Notes: generated by a model not told the origin, from the sequence alone. Numbered from the stretch's first letter, positions 28,601-38,153 are shown. The stretch is 64,000 bases of DNA from JBAXXL01 sp037127915 (GCA_037127915.1 JBAXXL010000011.1:42532-106531); one strand, 5' to 3'. Numbers and translations: made by a program.

Positions 28601-29473
28601 TGTAACGCGCGGTTCCTTATCGCAATATAAATCCGACAACCATCGCAGGATACAGTTGTATTTTTTTGTCAGCAATTGTGCTAATTCTCTATATAATGCC
28701 GGTAATGTATTTGGAGAACGTCCCCAATAAATAATTCCTTTCGTTTCTTCAGCTATATAACGGAGATAACTTATCGATTGGTCAAATTCTTCAGAAATAA
28801 TTATGGCATATAATTTTATATTTAAGTTTTTTAATTGATTACTAACTGATACCTGGTCGAATGAATGGTTTCCGGAGCTATGCTTTCCATCACTAAGAAA
28901 AATTATAGTTCTATTGAAATTTGGCTGTTTTTCTAACCGAGGTGCCGCACCCCAAGGTGTTTCTAAAAATGCTACATTGAAATCAGTTTGTGAAGCAACA
29001 TTACTAATTTTATTTACCGCCGCTAATAATTTGGCTTTATCATAAGTAAAATCACAAATATTATCGGCTTTTGAACAAAATGTCGAGATGCCAATAGTGC
29101 TAAACGGCGATAATTCGATGTTGTCAATAAATTCTATGAGGCTTTTTTTAACCCACTCTATTTTTGTCCTACCATCAACTATTTCTCCCATGGATGTGCT
29201 TATATCGACAACTAAAAGAACTTGAACCGGAGCTTGAGTTTCAGTACATTCCAATTTTACTAATTGCGGAATAATTTTAACACCGTTTTCTTCTACTGTA
29301 AAATCACTTTCTGAATAGCTGGTATATAACGTACCATCGTCATGACGAACATAAAAAGGCATTTCAATATAAGGGAATTTAGAAGGGGAAGGTGTTTGAG
29401 TAATAAATGAATCAGAATACAGTTGAACTGTAAAAAGTAATGTTAATAAAATATATGCTAAAAATCTGCTCAT
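25622..29473 (-). CDS. Giant VWA-HYDIN T9SS-secreted protein (paralogue 2)
   Basis: A 1283-residue paralogue of the gene at 21800 with the same layout. Signal peptide (1-20). VWA domain with DISTS (Asp90, Ser92, Ser94), Thr163 and Asp195, all intact. Then a Kre9-like unit (KPVASDIFTSCDSIDIEWSG), HYDIN-like domains (INFGSKLIDAVRDSTIIQVF), a cohesin-like stretch, and a T9SS tail (GPYPNPTKGEIRVGFG to KRFVLEP). The stop TAG touches the next ATG with no spacer, so the two genes are almost certainly translated from one message. The ATG is preceded by GAGGAATAA. The pair reads as an old tandem duplication. Confidence 0.85.
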   Translation of the reverse strand: MSRFLAYILLTLLFTVQLYSDSFITQTPSPSKFPYIEMPFYVRHDDGTLYTSYSESDFTVEENGVKIIPQLVKLECTETQAPVQVLLVVDISTSMGEIVDGRTKIEWVKKSLIEFIDNIELSPFSTIGISTFCSKADNICDFTYDKAKLLAAVNKISNVASQTDFNVAFLETPWGAAPRLEKQPNFNRTIIFLSDGKHSSGNHSFDQVSVSNQLKNLNIKLYAIIISEEFDQSISYLRYIAEETKGIIYWGRSPNTLPALYRELAQLLTKKYNCILRWLSDLYCDKEPRVTNVKITYRPLNQSARHTYTAPEWSVFNVIQDKPSYIFGNPPPDQPVEMDIKISPKPFDMTIYNIFLTDNNYFNIIDWGDGTGIKPSGDVFLPANKWLTIKVRFTQKIAYLPRKSLLNIIAYPCNAQIPLYGGDIKIILEKPVASDIFTSCDSIDIEWSGTTDAAMKELYYRFDNEPWTLIADSLTGFTYTWTPPHRDGKCQIMVVAYPFFDSEETVSDISEYFPIIKPEITSLYSPMVHDLVLIGSNSNKTFADIITNRKTEPVKIVSWHFIGKAKDEFSVVSIEKVTIAPNDTSDIEIAFAPTLDGQRNASLILVPECGDSLAIDIIGWGTCNTEALDSINFGSKLIDAVRDSTIIQVFHNPMNKTVTITPYLSGLNKNQFEMVGLSGTEKIPIGPFSSFDIEIKFKPTSYGYKTATLNFGVEGCSNKTTALTGFGEYKGISVNTLDFGRKRYKSTFNILNLIISNKDKFFKNINEINIIKNNGEFKILNLNLPLNIDPFEDKPLQVVFDPATIDTFDTEVLVITTDGDTLHSRFQGMNYLPELIMKSACPSTLNVGESGIATIWLYNPSITEKLKIGVCSITNNPDEFDWIGGNPSSLSIPIQDSLLLELDYHPQVGGKHRCIIEILADNYDGTYKQNWFINDLDVICDAMTFDYTQPVFADLLLCDNEQSEFSISNLSYALDLDFYLDEVIITGPDSDAFTLIGTDTLTLAGGETKKLTVRFDAKHDGLHTAHLSIPNSANLPLDIELQAEGKMIVQSATPVDKTFIPSEWYNVIFSIDIPTIKKEYIDSLKMSILWNSDVLHINPVSYNQLVTSDITKPEYLVLDSIFYQDGQVNYWFKSHLLTNKKYDLFSYNFLGLLANYDTTSIIMNIDYLCKNDDKIVSFFKKGDYCFEEGYVVKIMQLANYLNGPYPNPTKGEIRVGFGTEKESSISLAVYSIEGKLVKTLLSKVYKEGNYQETFDLKVLSRGSYILKYTAGNFQSSKRFVLEP

Positions 29474-29554
29474 TTATTCCTCGTTCATTAATAATTCTAA
29501 CGTTTAGAATTAATTAATAGTTTAATTTCTTTGTTTTTTTAACTGTATTTTATC

Positions 29555-29586
29555 CAAAATTTTATCCTTTTATACAGTTTCTCAAA
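29555..29586 (-). promoter_or_regulatory. Probable promoter for the VWA-HYDIN pair
   Basis: The minus strand reads TTTG-N20-AAATTTTG, one mismatch in the -7 element. It lies downstream of the der terminator and about 80 bases before the ATG at 29473. Confidence 0.45.
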
Positions 29587-29613
29587 AATACGAAAATTTT
29601 TATAATTATTAAT

Positions 29614-29638
29614 ATAAAAAAAGCGGCTAGTGCCGCTT
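29614..29638 (-). terminator. Rho-independent terminator after der
   Basis: A perfect 7-base stem (29621-29627/29632-29638) with a TAGT-type loop. On the minus strand it is followed by a run of seven T. It lies 10 bases beyond the der stop. Confidence 0.92.
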
Positions 29639-29647
29639 ATTTTAAAA

Positions 29648-30970
29648 TTAATCTTCAAATCTGTCTTTATTCTTTTTCCTGAATATAAACGAGATTGGAG
29701 TACCCTCGAAATCAAAGTTTTCTCTGATTTGTCGTTCTACAAATCGTTTATAAGAATCGGGTAATAGCTCAGGAACATTACAGAAAAAGGCAAAAACCGG
29801 CGGTTCTATACCTGTTTGAGTTATATAGTTGATTCTTAAATCTCTACCTTGAATAGCCGGTGGTGGTGTTTTCTCCAATATTGGGCGCATCACTTCATTC
29901 AATCGGGATGTTTTTATTCTATCCGTTCTAACTTGTTTGATTTTCTTAGCCATATCGAGAACTTTCGGAATACGTTGTTTTGTGATCGCTGAAATAAAAA
30001 GCATCGGAACGTAATCAAACGTACGCATATCTTCTTTATATTTTTTAGTAATCTCTTCAGCGGTCTTCTGATCTTTTTCCATTATATCCCATTTGTTTAC
30101 CGCAATAATTATACCTTTGCGTGCTTCACCGACCTGATTAATTATTTTTTTATCTTGGTCTTCCAATCCGCGTGTTGCATCAACTAAGACAACAGCCACA
30201 TCACAACGTTCAATAGCGCGGGCGGTACGTATAATGCTATACATTTCAACATTTTCTTTAATATGAGAACGGCGGCGCAAACCAGCTGTATCAATTAAAA
30301 TAATCTCTTCGCCGTAGTATTTAATAATACTATCTATCGAATCGCGGGTTGTTCCTGGTATATCAGTTACAATCATTCTATCAACACCTAAGAAAGCATT
30401 AGTTAGACTTGATTTTCCGGAGTTTGGTCTGCCAACGAATGCTATTTTCAAGCGTTCATCCTCTTCTGTACCGTCATCTTCCCCTAAATAAGAAACTAAT
30501 TCATCAAGAAAATCTCCGGTATTATGACCGTTTGCGGCGGAAATAGGATATGGATCTCCCAATCCCATACGGTAAAAATCATAGGCATTAGAATCCAATA
30601 TGTTAGTATCGCATTTATTTATGACTAAAACAACCGGTTTTCCGGAACTTCTTAATTGAACCGCAATATCCATATCAAAAGTTGTAACACCATCTCTGCC
30701 GTCGCATACAAATATTATTGCATTTGCATCTTCGATCGCTATTTCTGCTTGTTCACGAATTGCTCGTTCCATCTGGTCTTCGCTACCGGGTATAAATCCG
30801 CCTGTGTCAATAATGGTAAAATATTTACCGTTCCAATCTGAAGTTCCGTAAATCCTATCGCGTGTTATACCGGGTGTGTCTAAAACGATAGCACTTTGAA
30901 GACCGGTTAATCGATTGAATAACGTAGATTTTCCGACATTCGGTCTTCCTACTATAGCAACTAAATTCAT
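29648..30970 (-). CDS. der: Ribosome assembly GTPase Der (EngA)
   Basis: A 440-residue double GTPase needed for 50S maturation. The first G domain has GRPNVGKST (8-16), DTGGF and NKCD; the second has GRPNSGKSS (about 181-189), IDTAGLRRR and NKWD. A C-terminal KH-like domain follows (LRINYITQTG to FEGTPISFIFR). All GTP-binding motifs are complete. It starts 15 bases after argS and is followed directly by a strong terminator, so it is the last gene of the lipoprotein-argS-der transcript. Confidence 0.97.
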   Translation of the reverse strand: MNLVAIVGRPNVGKSTLFNRLTGLQSAIVLDTPGITRDRIYGTSDWNGKYFTIIDTGGFIPGSEDQMERAIREQAEIAIEDANAIIFVCDGRDGVTTFDMDIAVQLRSSGKPVVLVINKCDTNILDSNAYDFYRMGLGDPYPISAANGHNTGDFLDELVSYLGEDDGTEEDERLKIAFVGRPNSGKSSLTNAFLGVDRMIVTDIPGTTRDSIDSIIKYYGEEIILIDTAGLRRRSHIKENVEMYSIIRTARAIERCDVAVVLVDATRGLEDQDKKIINQVGEARKGIIIAVNKWDIMEKDQKTAEEITKKYKEDMRTFDYVPMLFISAITKQRIPKVLDMAKKIKQVRTDRIKTSRLNEVMRPILEKTPPPAIQGRDLRINYITQTGIEPPVFAFFCNVPELLPDSYKRFVERQIRENFDFEGTPISFIFRKKNKDRFED

Positions 30971-30985
30971 TATATATCCTTTTTA

Positions 30986-32626
30986 TTACATCTTATTTGG
31001 GGCTTTGATACCTAGTATCGCCAAGCCATTTTTCAAAACTGTTTTTACTGCAAAAGTCAGTAAAATTCTTGCTTTCATTATACTCTCTTCCTGACCCAAA
31101 ACCCTGCATTCATGGTAAAATATATGAAATGCCGCCGCGGCGTCTCTCAAATATTCTGCTACTATTTGTGGTTCACGCTTTTCACAAGCCAAAAGCACTA
31201 TATCAGGAAAGCGAATCAATGTTTTTATCATATTTATTTCTTCATCTGCGACAAGTACAGTCAAATCGCTTTTCAGTATAGTATTAATATCAATTTCCGA
31301 TTTTTCTATTACACTCCAGCATCTTGCATGAGCGTATTGAAGATAAAATACCGGATTTTTGTCACTTTGCTGGCGGGCAACATCCAAATCAAATTCTAAA
31401 TGAGTCGATATTTGTCTCATTAATAAGAAGAACCGAACAACGTCCTCTCCTACCTCATCCAATAAATCATCTAATGTATAGCTTTTGCCGGTACGTTTGG
31501 ACATTTTTACCTGCTGGCCATTTTCGGTTAGAGTAACAAATTGATGAATCAGCACATTAATCCGTTCTGTATCGTAATCTAATGCTTTTAGAGTGGCTAT
31601 AACATCGGGCACAGTTGCTATATGGTCAGCGCCGAACACATCAACTATTTCATCAAAACCGCGTTCGAATTTTTCTTTATGGTAGGCTATATCGGGCAAA
31701 CGATATGTTGCTTCACCGGTTGATTTCACAATTACTCTATCGGATTCCAAACCTAATTGACTTAATTTTAGCCATTTTGCTCCTTCTGATTCGTAAACTA
31801 AATCCATTTTTTCCAGTTCTTTTATCAAATTGTCAATTTTACCATCTGAATACAATGTATCTTCATTATAAAAGTAATCTTGTTTGATGTGTAATCTTTC
31901 AAGTGTCTTTGTGATTTTCTCAAAACACCATTTTTCACCGAATTTGCGACAGCGCAGTAAATCCTCTTCGTTACCTTTTTTTAGTTTATCAGCTTCTTCT
32001 TTAAACAATTCATCAGCAATTTCTATAATATACAAACCGTGATATCCATCTTCGGGGAATGTATAATCTGTATTTATATATTTTTGCATATACCTTGCAT
32101 AAATAGATTTTGCCAAATTATTCATTTGGTTGCCGGCATTATTAAAATAATATTCTCTTGTTACATCGGCACCGAGCCAGCTGTATAAATTTGCTACGGT
32201 ATCACCAATACACGCATTACGGCCATGACCCAAATGAAGTAATCCGGTTGGGTTGACACTGACGTACTCTACATTAACTTTTTTACCTATATATTTATCC
32301 GATCTTCCAAAGTTATCTGCATCCTCTAATATTGTTTCCAAATTTTGGGCAAAAACTGATTTTGCTAATTTTATATTAATAAATCCGGGACCCGCTATTT
32401 CCAATTTTTCGATATACTGTGAGTCATACTCTATAACAGCTAATATTTCTTCAGCAATTTTTCGTGGAGCTTTTTGCATTGCTTTCGCTAAATTCATCGC
32501 TCCGGTAAAAGCATAATCACCGTGTTCAGGATTCTTTGAATTCTCAAATGCAATTTTAATTTCAATCGGTGCGTTAATTTTCTTTAGCGCACTTTCGAAT
32601 ATTTCAGTTAAATACTTTTTTATCAT
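30986..32626 (-). CDS. argS: Arginyl-tRNA synthetase
   Basis: A class I aminoacyl-tRNA synthetase of 546 residues. The N-terminal Add-1 domain (PEHGDYAFTGAMNLAK) recognises the tRNA. The HIGH-type motif is HLGHG (131-135), the KMSKS-type motif is VKMSKRTG, and the C-terminal anticodon-binding domain includes NPVFYLQYAHARCWS. Its length is typical. It lies 28 bases after the lipoprotein gene and 15 before der. Confidence 0.97.
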   Translation of the reverse strand: MIKKYLTEIFESALKKINAPIEIKIAFENSKNPEHGDYAFTGAMNLAKAMQKAPRKIAEEILAVIEYDSQYIEKLEIAGPGFINIKLAKSVFAQNLETILEDADNFGRSDKYIGKKVNVEYVSVNPTGLLHLGHGRNACIGDTVANLYSWLGADVTREYYFNNAGNQMNNLAKSIYARYMQKYINTDYTFPEDGYHGLYIIEIADELFKEEADKLKKGNEEDLLRCRKFGEKWCFEKITKTLERLHIKQDYFYNEDTLYSDGKIDNLIKELEKMDLVYESEGAKWLKLSQLGLESDRVIVKSTGEATYRLPDIAYHKEKFERGFDEIVDVFGADHIATVPDVIATLKALDYDTERINVLIHQFVTLTENGQQVKMSKRTGKSYTLDDLLDEVGEDVVRFFLLMRQISTHLEFDLDVARQQSDKNPVFYLQYAHARCWSVIEKSEIDINTILKSDLTVLVADEEINMIKTLIRFPDIVLLACEKREPQIVAEYLRDAAAAFHIFYHECRVLGQEESIMKARILLTFAVKTVLKNGLAILGIKAPNKM

Positions 32627-32654
32627 ATCTCTATTATTTATTTATTATTTTCAA

Positions 32655-33179
32655 TTAAGCTGATTGGTCGTCCCAATAAAAAATCTTCCAAGGAGTTTCA
32701 GGTTGAAAACGCCGTAATTTGAAAAACGCGTTTCCGAATGCATAATCATATACAGTTGGTGAGTAATAAACGGTTAAAGTAAACCTTCTATTGACATTCA
32801 TTAATAACGTATCACCTTGTGTATATTCAACTTCTGACCATATATCGTTCCAAACAAGCTCTATCTTATAGGCATTTTGAAACAGTTTATTGGTTTTATT
32901 CATATCCATTTCTTTATCCCACGATGATTTGTCGCCATTTTCAAAATCATAATAGGTGAATGTGAAATCTCTATCCAACAAATTACTATAAACTAATGTA
33001 TCTTTAAAATTATACGCATAGCAGAAATTCGAAAAAACACCGGCAACTGTTTTTTGGTCCGATATAATCTGATCCGACGACAAACCATCTGCTAATCGCG
33101 GGGCAAACGGATTATTGCAAGCGACTATAATAGTTGCTACTACCGGAATTAATATTATATATAGTAACCTGTTTTTCAT
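32655..33179 (-). CDS. Lipoprotein of unknown function
   Basis: A 174-residue protein with a lipoprotein signal (MKNRLLYIILIPVVATIIVAC; lipid-modified Cys21 followed by NNPFAPRL). The mature part has alternating helix/strand content, with FTFTYYDFENG and WKIFYWDD, which could be an NTF2-like fold, but I cannot confirm this. It begins 4 bases after the stop of the giant VWA/WD40 gene and leads into argS. Probably anchored in a membrane facing the periplasm. Confidence 0.75.
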   Translation of the reverse strand: MKNRLLYIILIPVVATIIVACNNPFAPRLADGLSSDQIISDQKTVAGVFSNFCYAYNFKDTLVYSNLLDRDFTFTYYDFENGDKSSWDKEMDMNKTNKLFQNAYKIELVWNDIWSEVEYTQGDTLLMNVNRRFTLTVYYSPTVYDYAFGNAFFKLRRFQPETPWKIFYWDDQSA

Positions 33180-33183
33180 TAAG

Positions 33184-36100
33184 CTATCTGATAATTATCA
33201 TTTTTTTGATTATCGTTTTTGTTGCCGTCCGCAACACGTAATAATAGGCTCCAATACCGTATTTTTCGAGATTAATGGCTATTTCATAATCTCCCGGTTT
33301 TTTCTTTCCTTCTTCTAAAATACTTATCAATTTTCCGGTATAATCATATAATTCTAACGAAAATTGGCCCTTTTCAATCAAATGATATTTAATTTTTGTC
33401 TTCTGGTTAGCCGGATTTGGTTCATTTTGTGATAGAAATAATACTCCTGTATTGCTTATTCCGCTTCCATCACCGCATACGTTAATTAATTCAAATTCAC
33501 CATTTTTTTGCAAAATAGAAACATCTTTTCCAATAGATTTAGCTTGTTCTATCCGTAATTCGGTTTTATTTGTATCTGTCAAAAGTGCAATTAGTTTCAA
33601 ACGATAAATAGAACTATCTGATTGAGGTAGAGCCGGTAAATTTTCCAAAATGAGATACCTTACATTGCCGCTAACCGAATCTTTAATACTATCATCAAAA
33701 TTGAATAGCAGTGACGCATTAAACGAGATTGTAGTGTTATATCCCGAAACATCGGGCAGTTCGATATTTTCAGGTGAATATAGCTTTAACGGGACATAAA
33801 TTGTATCACCAGGCGAAGCTTTGACAAAAGGTAATTGTAATGCCGCTTCTGCATAAGACCTTATCTCTGCCGAAAGTTTTAGTTCTTTTGCTATTCCACA
33901 GCTGTCCATTACAAATAGAGTTTCAGGATAATCTTCACCACTTGTTCCACCTAAAAATTCTACAGTAACATTGTAAGTTTCACCTGCCGGCACTATCAAG
34001 GGTTGTGACGATTTTATTATATAGTTATTCAAATTGCTGAAATATAGCTTAATGGCATTCAACGTTAAATTATTTATGGAGAAAGTACGCTCTGCTGGTC
34101 GATTCTCTAAAATTCCATCGAATACCAAAGAATCTTGTGAAATCGTCCAAATATTTAAAATGCTTTTTCCGCTTAAATTTATTTTAAATAGCCCGTTAGT
34201 AGTGTTGATTGCGTTGGATTTAAATGTTATTGCAGTATTGAAATCACCCTCTCCTTTAGGTTCAAAACGAACTCCGACACGATGCTTTTCTCCTGGTTTG
34301 ACTATAAATCCTAAATTATTTTCTAAACTGAAATTAACCTCATCGTCTAAATTGATTTCTTCAATCACCAAATTGGAAGTACCTATATTGCCGATTTCTA
34401 TATCCTTAGACACATCAGCGCCCTGGCATTTTATAGTACCAAAATTTAAACCGGCTGGAAATTCAACCTGAGCATCTTCTATTCCGACTGTCGCTACCAA
34501 CAATAAATTAGTCGATTTAACGCAACCATCAAAAAATTGCTGTATGTTCACAATATTCGTGTCTTTGGAAAAACCTTTGAATAAAACATTTACTTCAACA
34601 GAGTCGTTTGGTTGAAGTGAATCGCAATTATTACAGGTTAAATCAAAGAAACCGATATCCATCGGCAGGGCTAATTTAAACGGTAATGTCCCTATATTAT
34701 GGATTTTTACTATATCGGATTTTGTTTCATTAGCTTTGGTATTGAAATTAACTGTATTCGGTTTTAGTGAAATTTCGTATATTTCTTTTTTACCTTTTAG
34801 ATTTACAATTTTTTTGGTACTGCTATTATTATATTCAAAAATCATCTCTAATTCGCTAATATTTGAACCGACTTTTATAGGATTAAACCATATCCGCACA
34901 TAAGCCGATTCATTTGCCTCTATAGTAATCGGAAATTTTACCTCATCTAATATACCAAAAGCCGCTTGGTCGAATTGTGATATTTTCGGAAGAAGCAATT
35001 TAATATCATCGATACCTATATTTGTAACTTTAAGCGAATCAATAATCCGCTCTGCTTGACAAATTACATCATCGAATACTAAAGCACTATCATTAATAAT
35101 TGTGCTTTCAATTCCCTCGCCCCACAATTGAATGATAATTGGTGAATAATTGCCGGAATTAAATATTTTTGCTGTACCCGAGTATCTTTGAATTTCTTTT
35201 GGTCCAAATTCAAACAACATTTTTTCAGATTTATTTGAGTTCAAAACGAACTTTTGCTTTCCTGTATAATTGAAAACCCCAAATTTATCATTTATAATTA
35301 CGCTATCAATTTGAATATCCAAGTCAGAATAATTTGTCAGCGTTGAATAATCTTCATTGAGGCCACCTATTATAATTTTTCCAAAATCAATAATGGTTGG
35401 TTTTGCATTTGCGACTAATTTAACACCTTCGCCGGATATTTTTGAAGTAAATCGGCTAGCACCCGAAAAAATTTCAATATCTGCTATATATTCCTTTTCT
35501 TCCTGAGGTTTAAACTCATAAAACATACTCAATGGATATTGTGATTTTAAAGTTACAGCACTTGGAAAGAATACATTAAAAACATCTTTATCTTTGCCTG
35601 TGATAAAAATGGAATCCAGTTTGATTGAAAGTGGTGTGGTGTTAACAATACCTGCCCAAACTAACGTATCTCGCGGAATGTTTATAGGGGATTTATTAAA
35701 ATCAATACTTTGCAAATTAGCCGTTCTTTCGTAGATAGTCCAATATTTTGATATATCTTCTTGCAAAGAAATGTTATAAAATGGAATATCATCCAAAAAC
35801 CAAATATGAATAAACCCTTTTTTATCGGCTGAAGCAATTCTATATCTTCCTGTTGACCTGTCCCATTTAACCTCACCTACGTTTGCGCTATGAAATTTAT
35901 AATTGAAAATACTCTCACTTTTGTCAGTATTTAAAAGATCTATTGATCTGTTATTGGCGCATATAGCCAATATATTAGTATCAGGGGCAAAAACTGCTTC
36001 ATACACAGGAGAATCAATTATAGATTTACTCCAAGCTTCTTTATTTTGAACAACATCCCAGCAAACAATTTTCCTATCACCTGTAGAAACAACAAGTTGC

Positions 36101-38124
36101 GAACCATTGGCGGAGAATGAAATTGAGTTAACAGCATAATCGAACTTTGGTAAAACCTGAGCGTTAAAACCATTTGATGAATGCCAAATCTTCACTTCAC
36201 CGTTTGCGGAAGTTGCAAATTTTCGACGATCAGGAGAATAAACAATATTGGTGATTGGAGCATCGTGAGCCACAATAATATAATTTCTGTTTGGATTATA
36301 TATGTTCCACTGGCTTACTTTTCCGGTATTGTCTCCACTAAGTAGAGTACTTCCTGCTATTCCTTCGGAAAAACATGTTATGCCGGAACCCAATGTGTTG
36401 ATTGTTAATTCAACTTTATCGGTACTATCTAATTTAAAAACTTTAATATATTTATCAGAGGATGAAAAAACAGCCAACGAATCATCAATAACAGCTAATG
36501 CACTTAAATTAGAAATTCCCGAAAAACAAAGATTGGAGCGTGTTCCTGTACTTGCATCCCAAATTGCAATTGCTCCACCAGGGCTTGCTGTGATGATACT
36601 ATTCCTTTTAGGAAGCCATTCCATATCAAATATTTCTTTTTCGGAAGCATCAATAATTACTATTTTATCTTGTGTTATGTTTTTTGTTAATTGAGTAACC
36701 TTCATTAAACATTGATCCGAAGTCATGTTCGGGATATTTTTCCATCGATAACTCAAACCGGTAGCATTCGGACTAATTTCGTTCCATGATTTTCCTGCGT
36801 TTATACTAAAATCTAAACGAACCGGCATATCCGGAGGCACACCACTCCAGGAAATAGTTGTGTCATTACCAGAAACAAATTTCTCATTTCCGATTGGATC
36901 AAGTAAAACCAATGTTTTGTTGCCATCAAATACATCGTAAGAACCCGCGGAACCATAAAAGTATGTGTTTCGGCAAGCATTGGATAGAACAAAGAACGAT
37001 GCAAAGTCAAATCCTATTCCTTTTGATGTATAATTTATTTTAAAATAGTATGAAGAATCTTTGGGTATTGTAATTGGAAATACATCTTCAGGAGTAAAAT
37101 TTGGATTGGTCGAAATAATATTTGTAATTGTTATTGTATCGAGTTTTGATTTAATTCCAATGAAATTAAAATTCTGCGCACCCGCAGGAAGTTCTCCAAA
37201 ATAAAGCGAATTATCGGGAAGATATTCCAATGAAGAGATTTTTTCGTCTTCTATATATACATAATCTTTTGAGAAAGTATTCGTTAAATTTTCATCTATA
37301 ATAATATCTTTTCGGCTGTTGCAGGTTTTAGAAATATAAGTTACTTCTGTTGCGTTATCATAAGTTTCCAAAGCTAAAATCAAATTGCAGATTTTTTTTA
37401 CTTCAATTTCCGAATTTACGTTTTCAAATGTGACTCCGCCGGTAGCCCTTACTAAATCTTTTAACGATTTGGTTGCACCATCTGTAAATGCAATACAATA
37501 TATAACAGCACTCAAAGCAATCGCTTTTTCTGAAATATCTCGTACATTCGCTTGCCCGCTACCATCACACAAAAGTACGATCACAGCTTTGTTTTTTGCC
37601 TTTTGGGCTAATTTAAGAGCTGATGCAGGTTCATTAAGAAAAGCGGCATTATAGTCAATACCGCCAAATAACTCAATGTTATCGAGCGCACTAGTCAAAT
37701 CGGCTTTATTTGTTGTAAAGTCTTGAAGCAAATAATTATAATAATTAAAGCCTGTTACAGCAACTTCTGAGGTTGAAAAATTGATATTATCCGCCCAAGA
37801 ATTAATTGCGATTTTGGTATATTCCATCGGTAATTGATCCATCGAAAGGGATAAACAGACAGAAAATATTAATGACAGATTGTTAGGAGTGTTGTTATCA
37901 GGAACCACCCAATCGAAATCGCTAATCACGTTTTGCCCTTCACGCAAAACAATTTCGCTCTTTGATAAATTTTGAATTTCGTTATTTACATCAAAATAAA
38001 GGTATTTGCTTTTGATTTGGGGATAATTATCGGTATTTATGTCAAATATATAGGATGTCTGAGCTGATAAAATGTTAACAGCTAATATAAATACGAAGGC
38101 TATATATTTAAATTTCTCAAACAT
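33184..38124 (-). CDS. Giant VWA-WD40-HYDIN T9SS-secreted protein (paralogue 3)
   Basis: A 1646-residue relative of the proteins at 21800 and 25622. The signal peptide is about 1-21. The VWA-like domain (about 82-255) has a degraded metal site: Cys90-L-S-L-S instead of DxSxS and Ile156 (GGIDYN) instead of Thr, while Asp187 (LCDGSG) remains. A Kre9-like unit (IGNEKFVSGNDTTISWSG) is followed by a WD40-like region of six or seven blades (about 500-790, e.g. KFATSANGEVKIWH). Several HYDIN domains and a cohesin-like unit (ASPGDTIYVPLKL) come next. The T9SS tail is NEPNPANQKTKIKYHL to KKMIIIR. It is co-oriented with the lipoprotein-argS-der genes, 4 bases apart. Confidence 0.85.
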   Translation of the reverse strand: MFEKFKYIAFVFILAVNILSAQTSYIFDINTDNYPQIKSKYLYFDVNNEIQNLSKSEIVLREGQNVISDFDWVVPDNNTPNNLSLIFSVCLSLSMDQLPMEYTKIAINSWADNINFSTSEVAVTGFNYYNYLLQDFTTNKADLTSALDNIELFGGIDYNAAFLNEPASALKLAQKAKNKAVIVLLCDGSGQANVRDISEKAIALSAVIYCIAFTDGATKSLKDLVRATGGVTFENVNSEIEVKKICNLILALETYDNATEVTYISKTCNSRKDIIIDENLTNTFSKDYVYIEDEKISSLEYLPDNSLYFGELPAGAQNFNFIGIKSKLDTITITNIISTNPNFTPEDVFPITIPKDSSYYFKINYTSKGIGFDFASFFVLSNACRNTYFYGSAGSYDVFDGNKTLVLLDPIGNEKFVSGNDTTISWSGVPPDMPVRLDFSINAGKSWNEISPNATGLSYRWKNIPNMTSDQCLMKVTQLTKNITQDKIVIIDASEKEIFDMEWLPKRNSIITASPGGAIAIWDASTGTRSNLCFSGISNLSALAVIDDSLAVFSSSDKYIKVFKLDSTDKVELTINTLGSGITCFSEGIAGSTLLSGDNTGKVSQWNIYNPNRNYIIVAHDAPITNIVYSPDRRKFATSANGEVKIWHSSNGFNAQVLPKFDYAVNSISFSANGSQLVVSTGDRKIVCWDVVQNKEAWSKSIIDSPVYEAVFAPDTNILAICANNRSIDLLNTDKSESIFNYKFHSANVGEVKWDRSTGRYRIASADKKGFIHIWFLDDIPFYNISLQEDISKYWTIYERTANLQSIDFNKSPINIPRDTLVWAGIVNTTPLSIKLDSIFITGKDKDVFNVFFPSAVTLKSQYPLSMFYEFKPQEEKEYIADIEIFSGASRFTSKISGEGVKLVANAKPTIIDFGKIIIGGLNEDYSTLTNYSDLDIQIDSVIINDKFGVFNYTGKQKFVLNSNKSEKMLFEFGPKEIQRYSGTAKIFNSGNYSPIIIQLWGEGIESTIINDSALVFDDVICQAERIIDSLKVTNIGIDDIKLLLPKISQFDQAAFGILDEVKFPITIEANESAYVRIWFNPIKVGSNISELEMIFEYNNSSTKKIVNLKGKKEIYEISLKPNTVNFNTKANETKSDIVKIHNIGTLPFKLALPMDIGFFDLTCNNCDSLQPNDSVEVNVLFKGFSKDTNIVNIQQFFDGCVKSTNLLLVATVGIEDAQVEFPAGLNFGTIKCQGADVSKDIEIGNIGTSNLVIEEINLDDEVNFSLENNLGFIVKPGEKHRVGVRFEPKGEGDFNTAITFKSNAINTTNGLFKINLSGKSILNIWTISQDSLVFDGILENRPAERTFSINNLTLNAIKLYFSNLNNYIIKSSQPLIVPAGETYNVTVEFLGGTSGEDYPETLFVMDSCGIAKELKLSAEIRSYAEAALQLPFVKASPGDTIYVPLKLYSPENIELPDVSGYNTTISFNASLLFNFDDSIKDSVSGNVRYLILENLPALPQSDSSIYRLKLIALLTDTNKTELRIEQAKSIGKDVSILQKNGEFELINVCGDGSGISNTGVLFLSQNEPNPANQKTKIKYHLIEKGQFSLELYDYTGKLISILEEGKKKPGDYEIAINLEKYGIGAYYYVLRTATKTIIKKMIIIR

Positions 38125-38130
38125 TTTTTT

Positions 38131-38153
38131 ACAAAAAAACCGCCTTTCGGCGG
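38131..38153 (-). terminator. Rho-independent terminator after rpoZ
   Basis: On the minus strand a GC-rich stem with a GAAA tetraloop (38140-38144/38149-38153) is followed by seven T. It lies between rpoZ and the giant gene, so the giant gene needs read-through or its own start. Confidence 0.92.

Noticed and set aside
34034..34471. 145-codon open frame on the plus strand
   Set aside because: Antisense to the HYDIN part of the giant gene at 33184; no signal or family.
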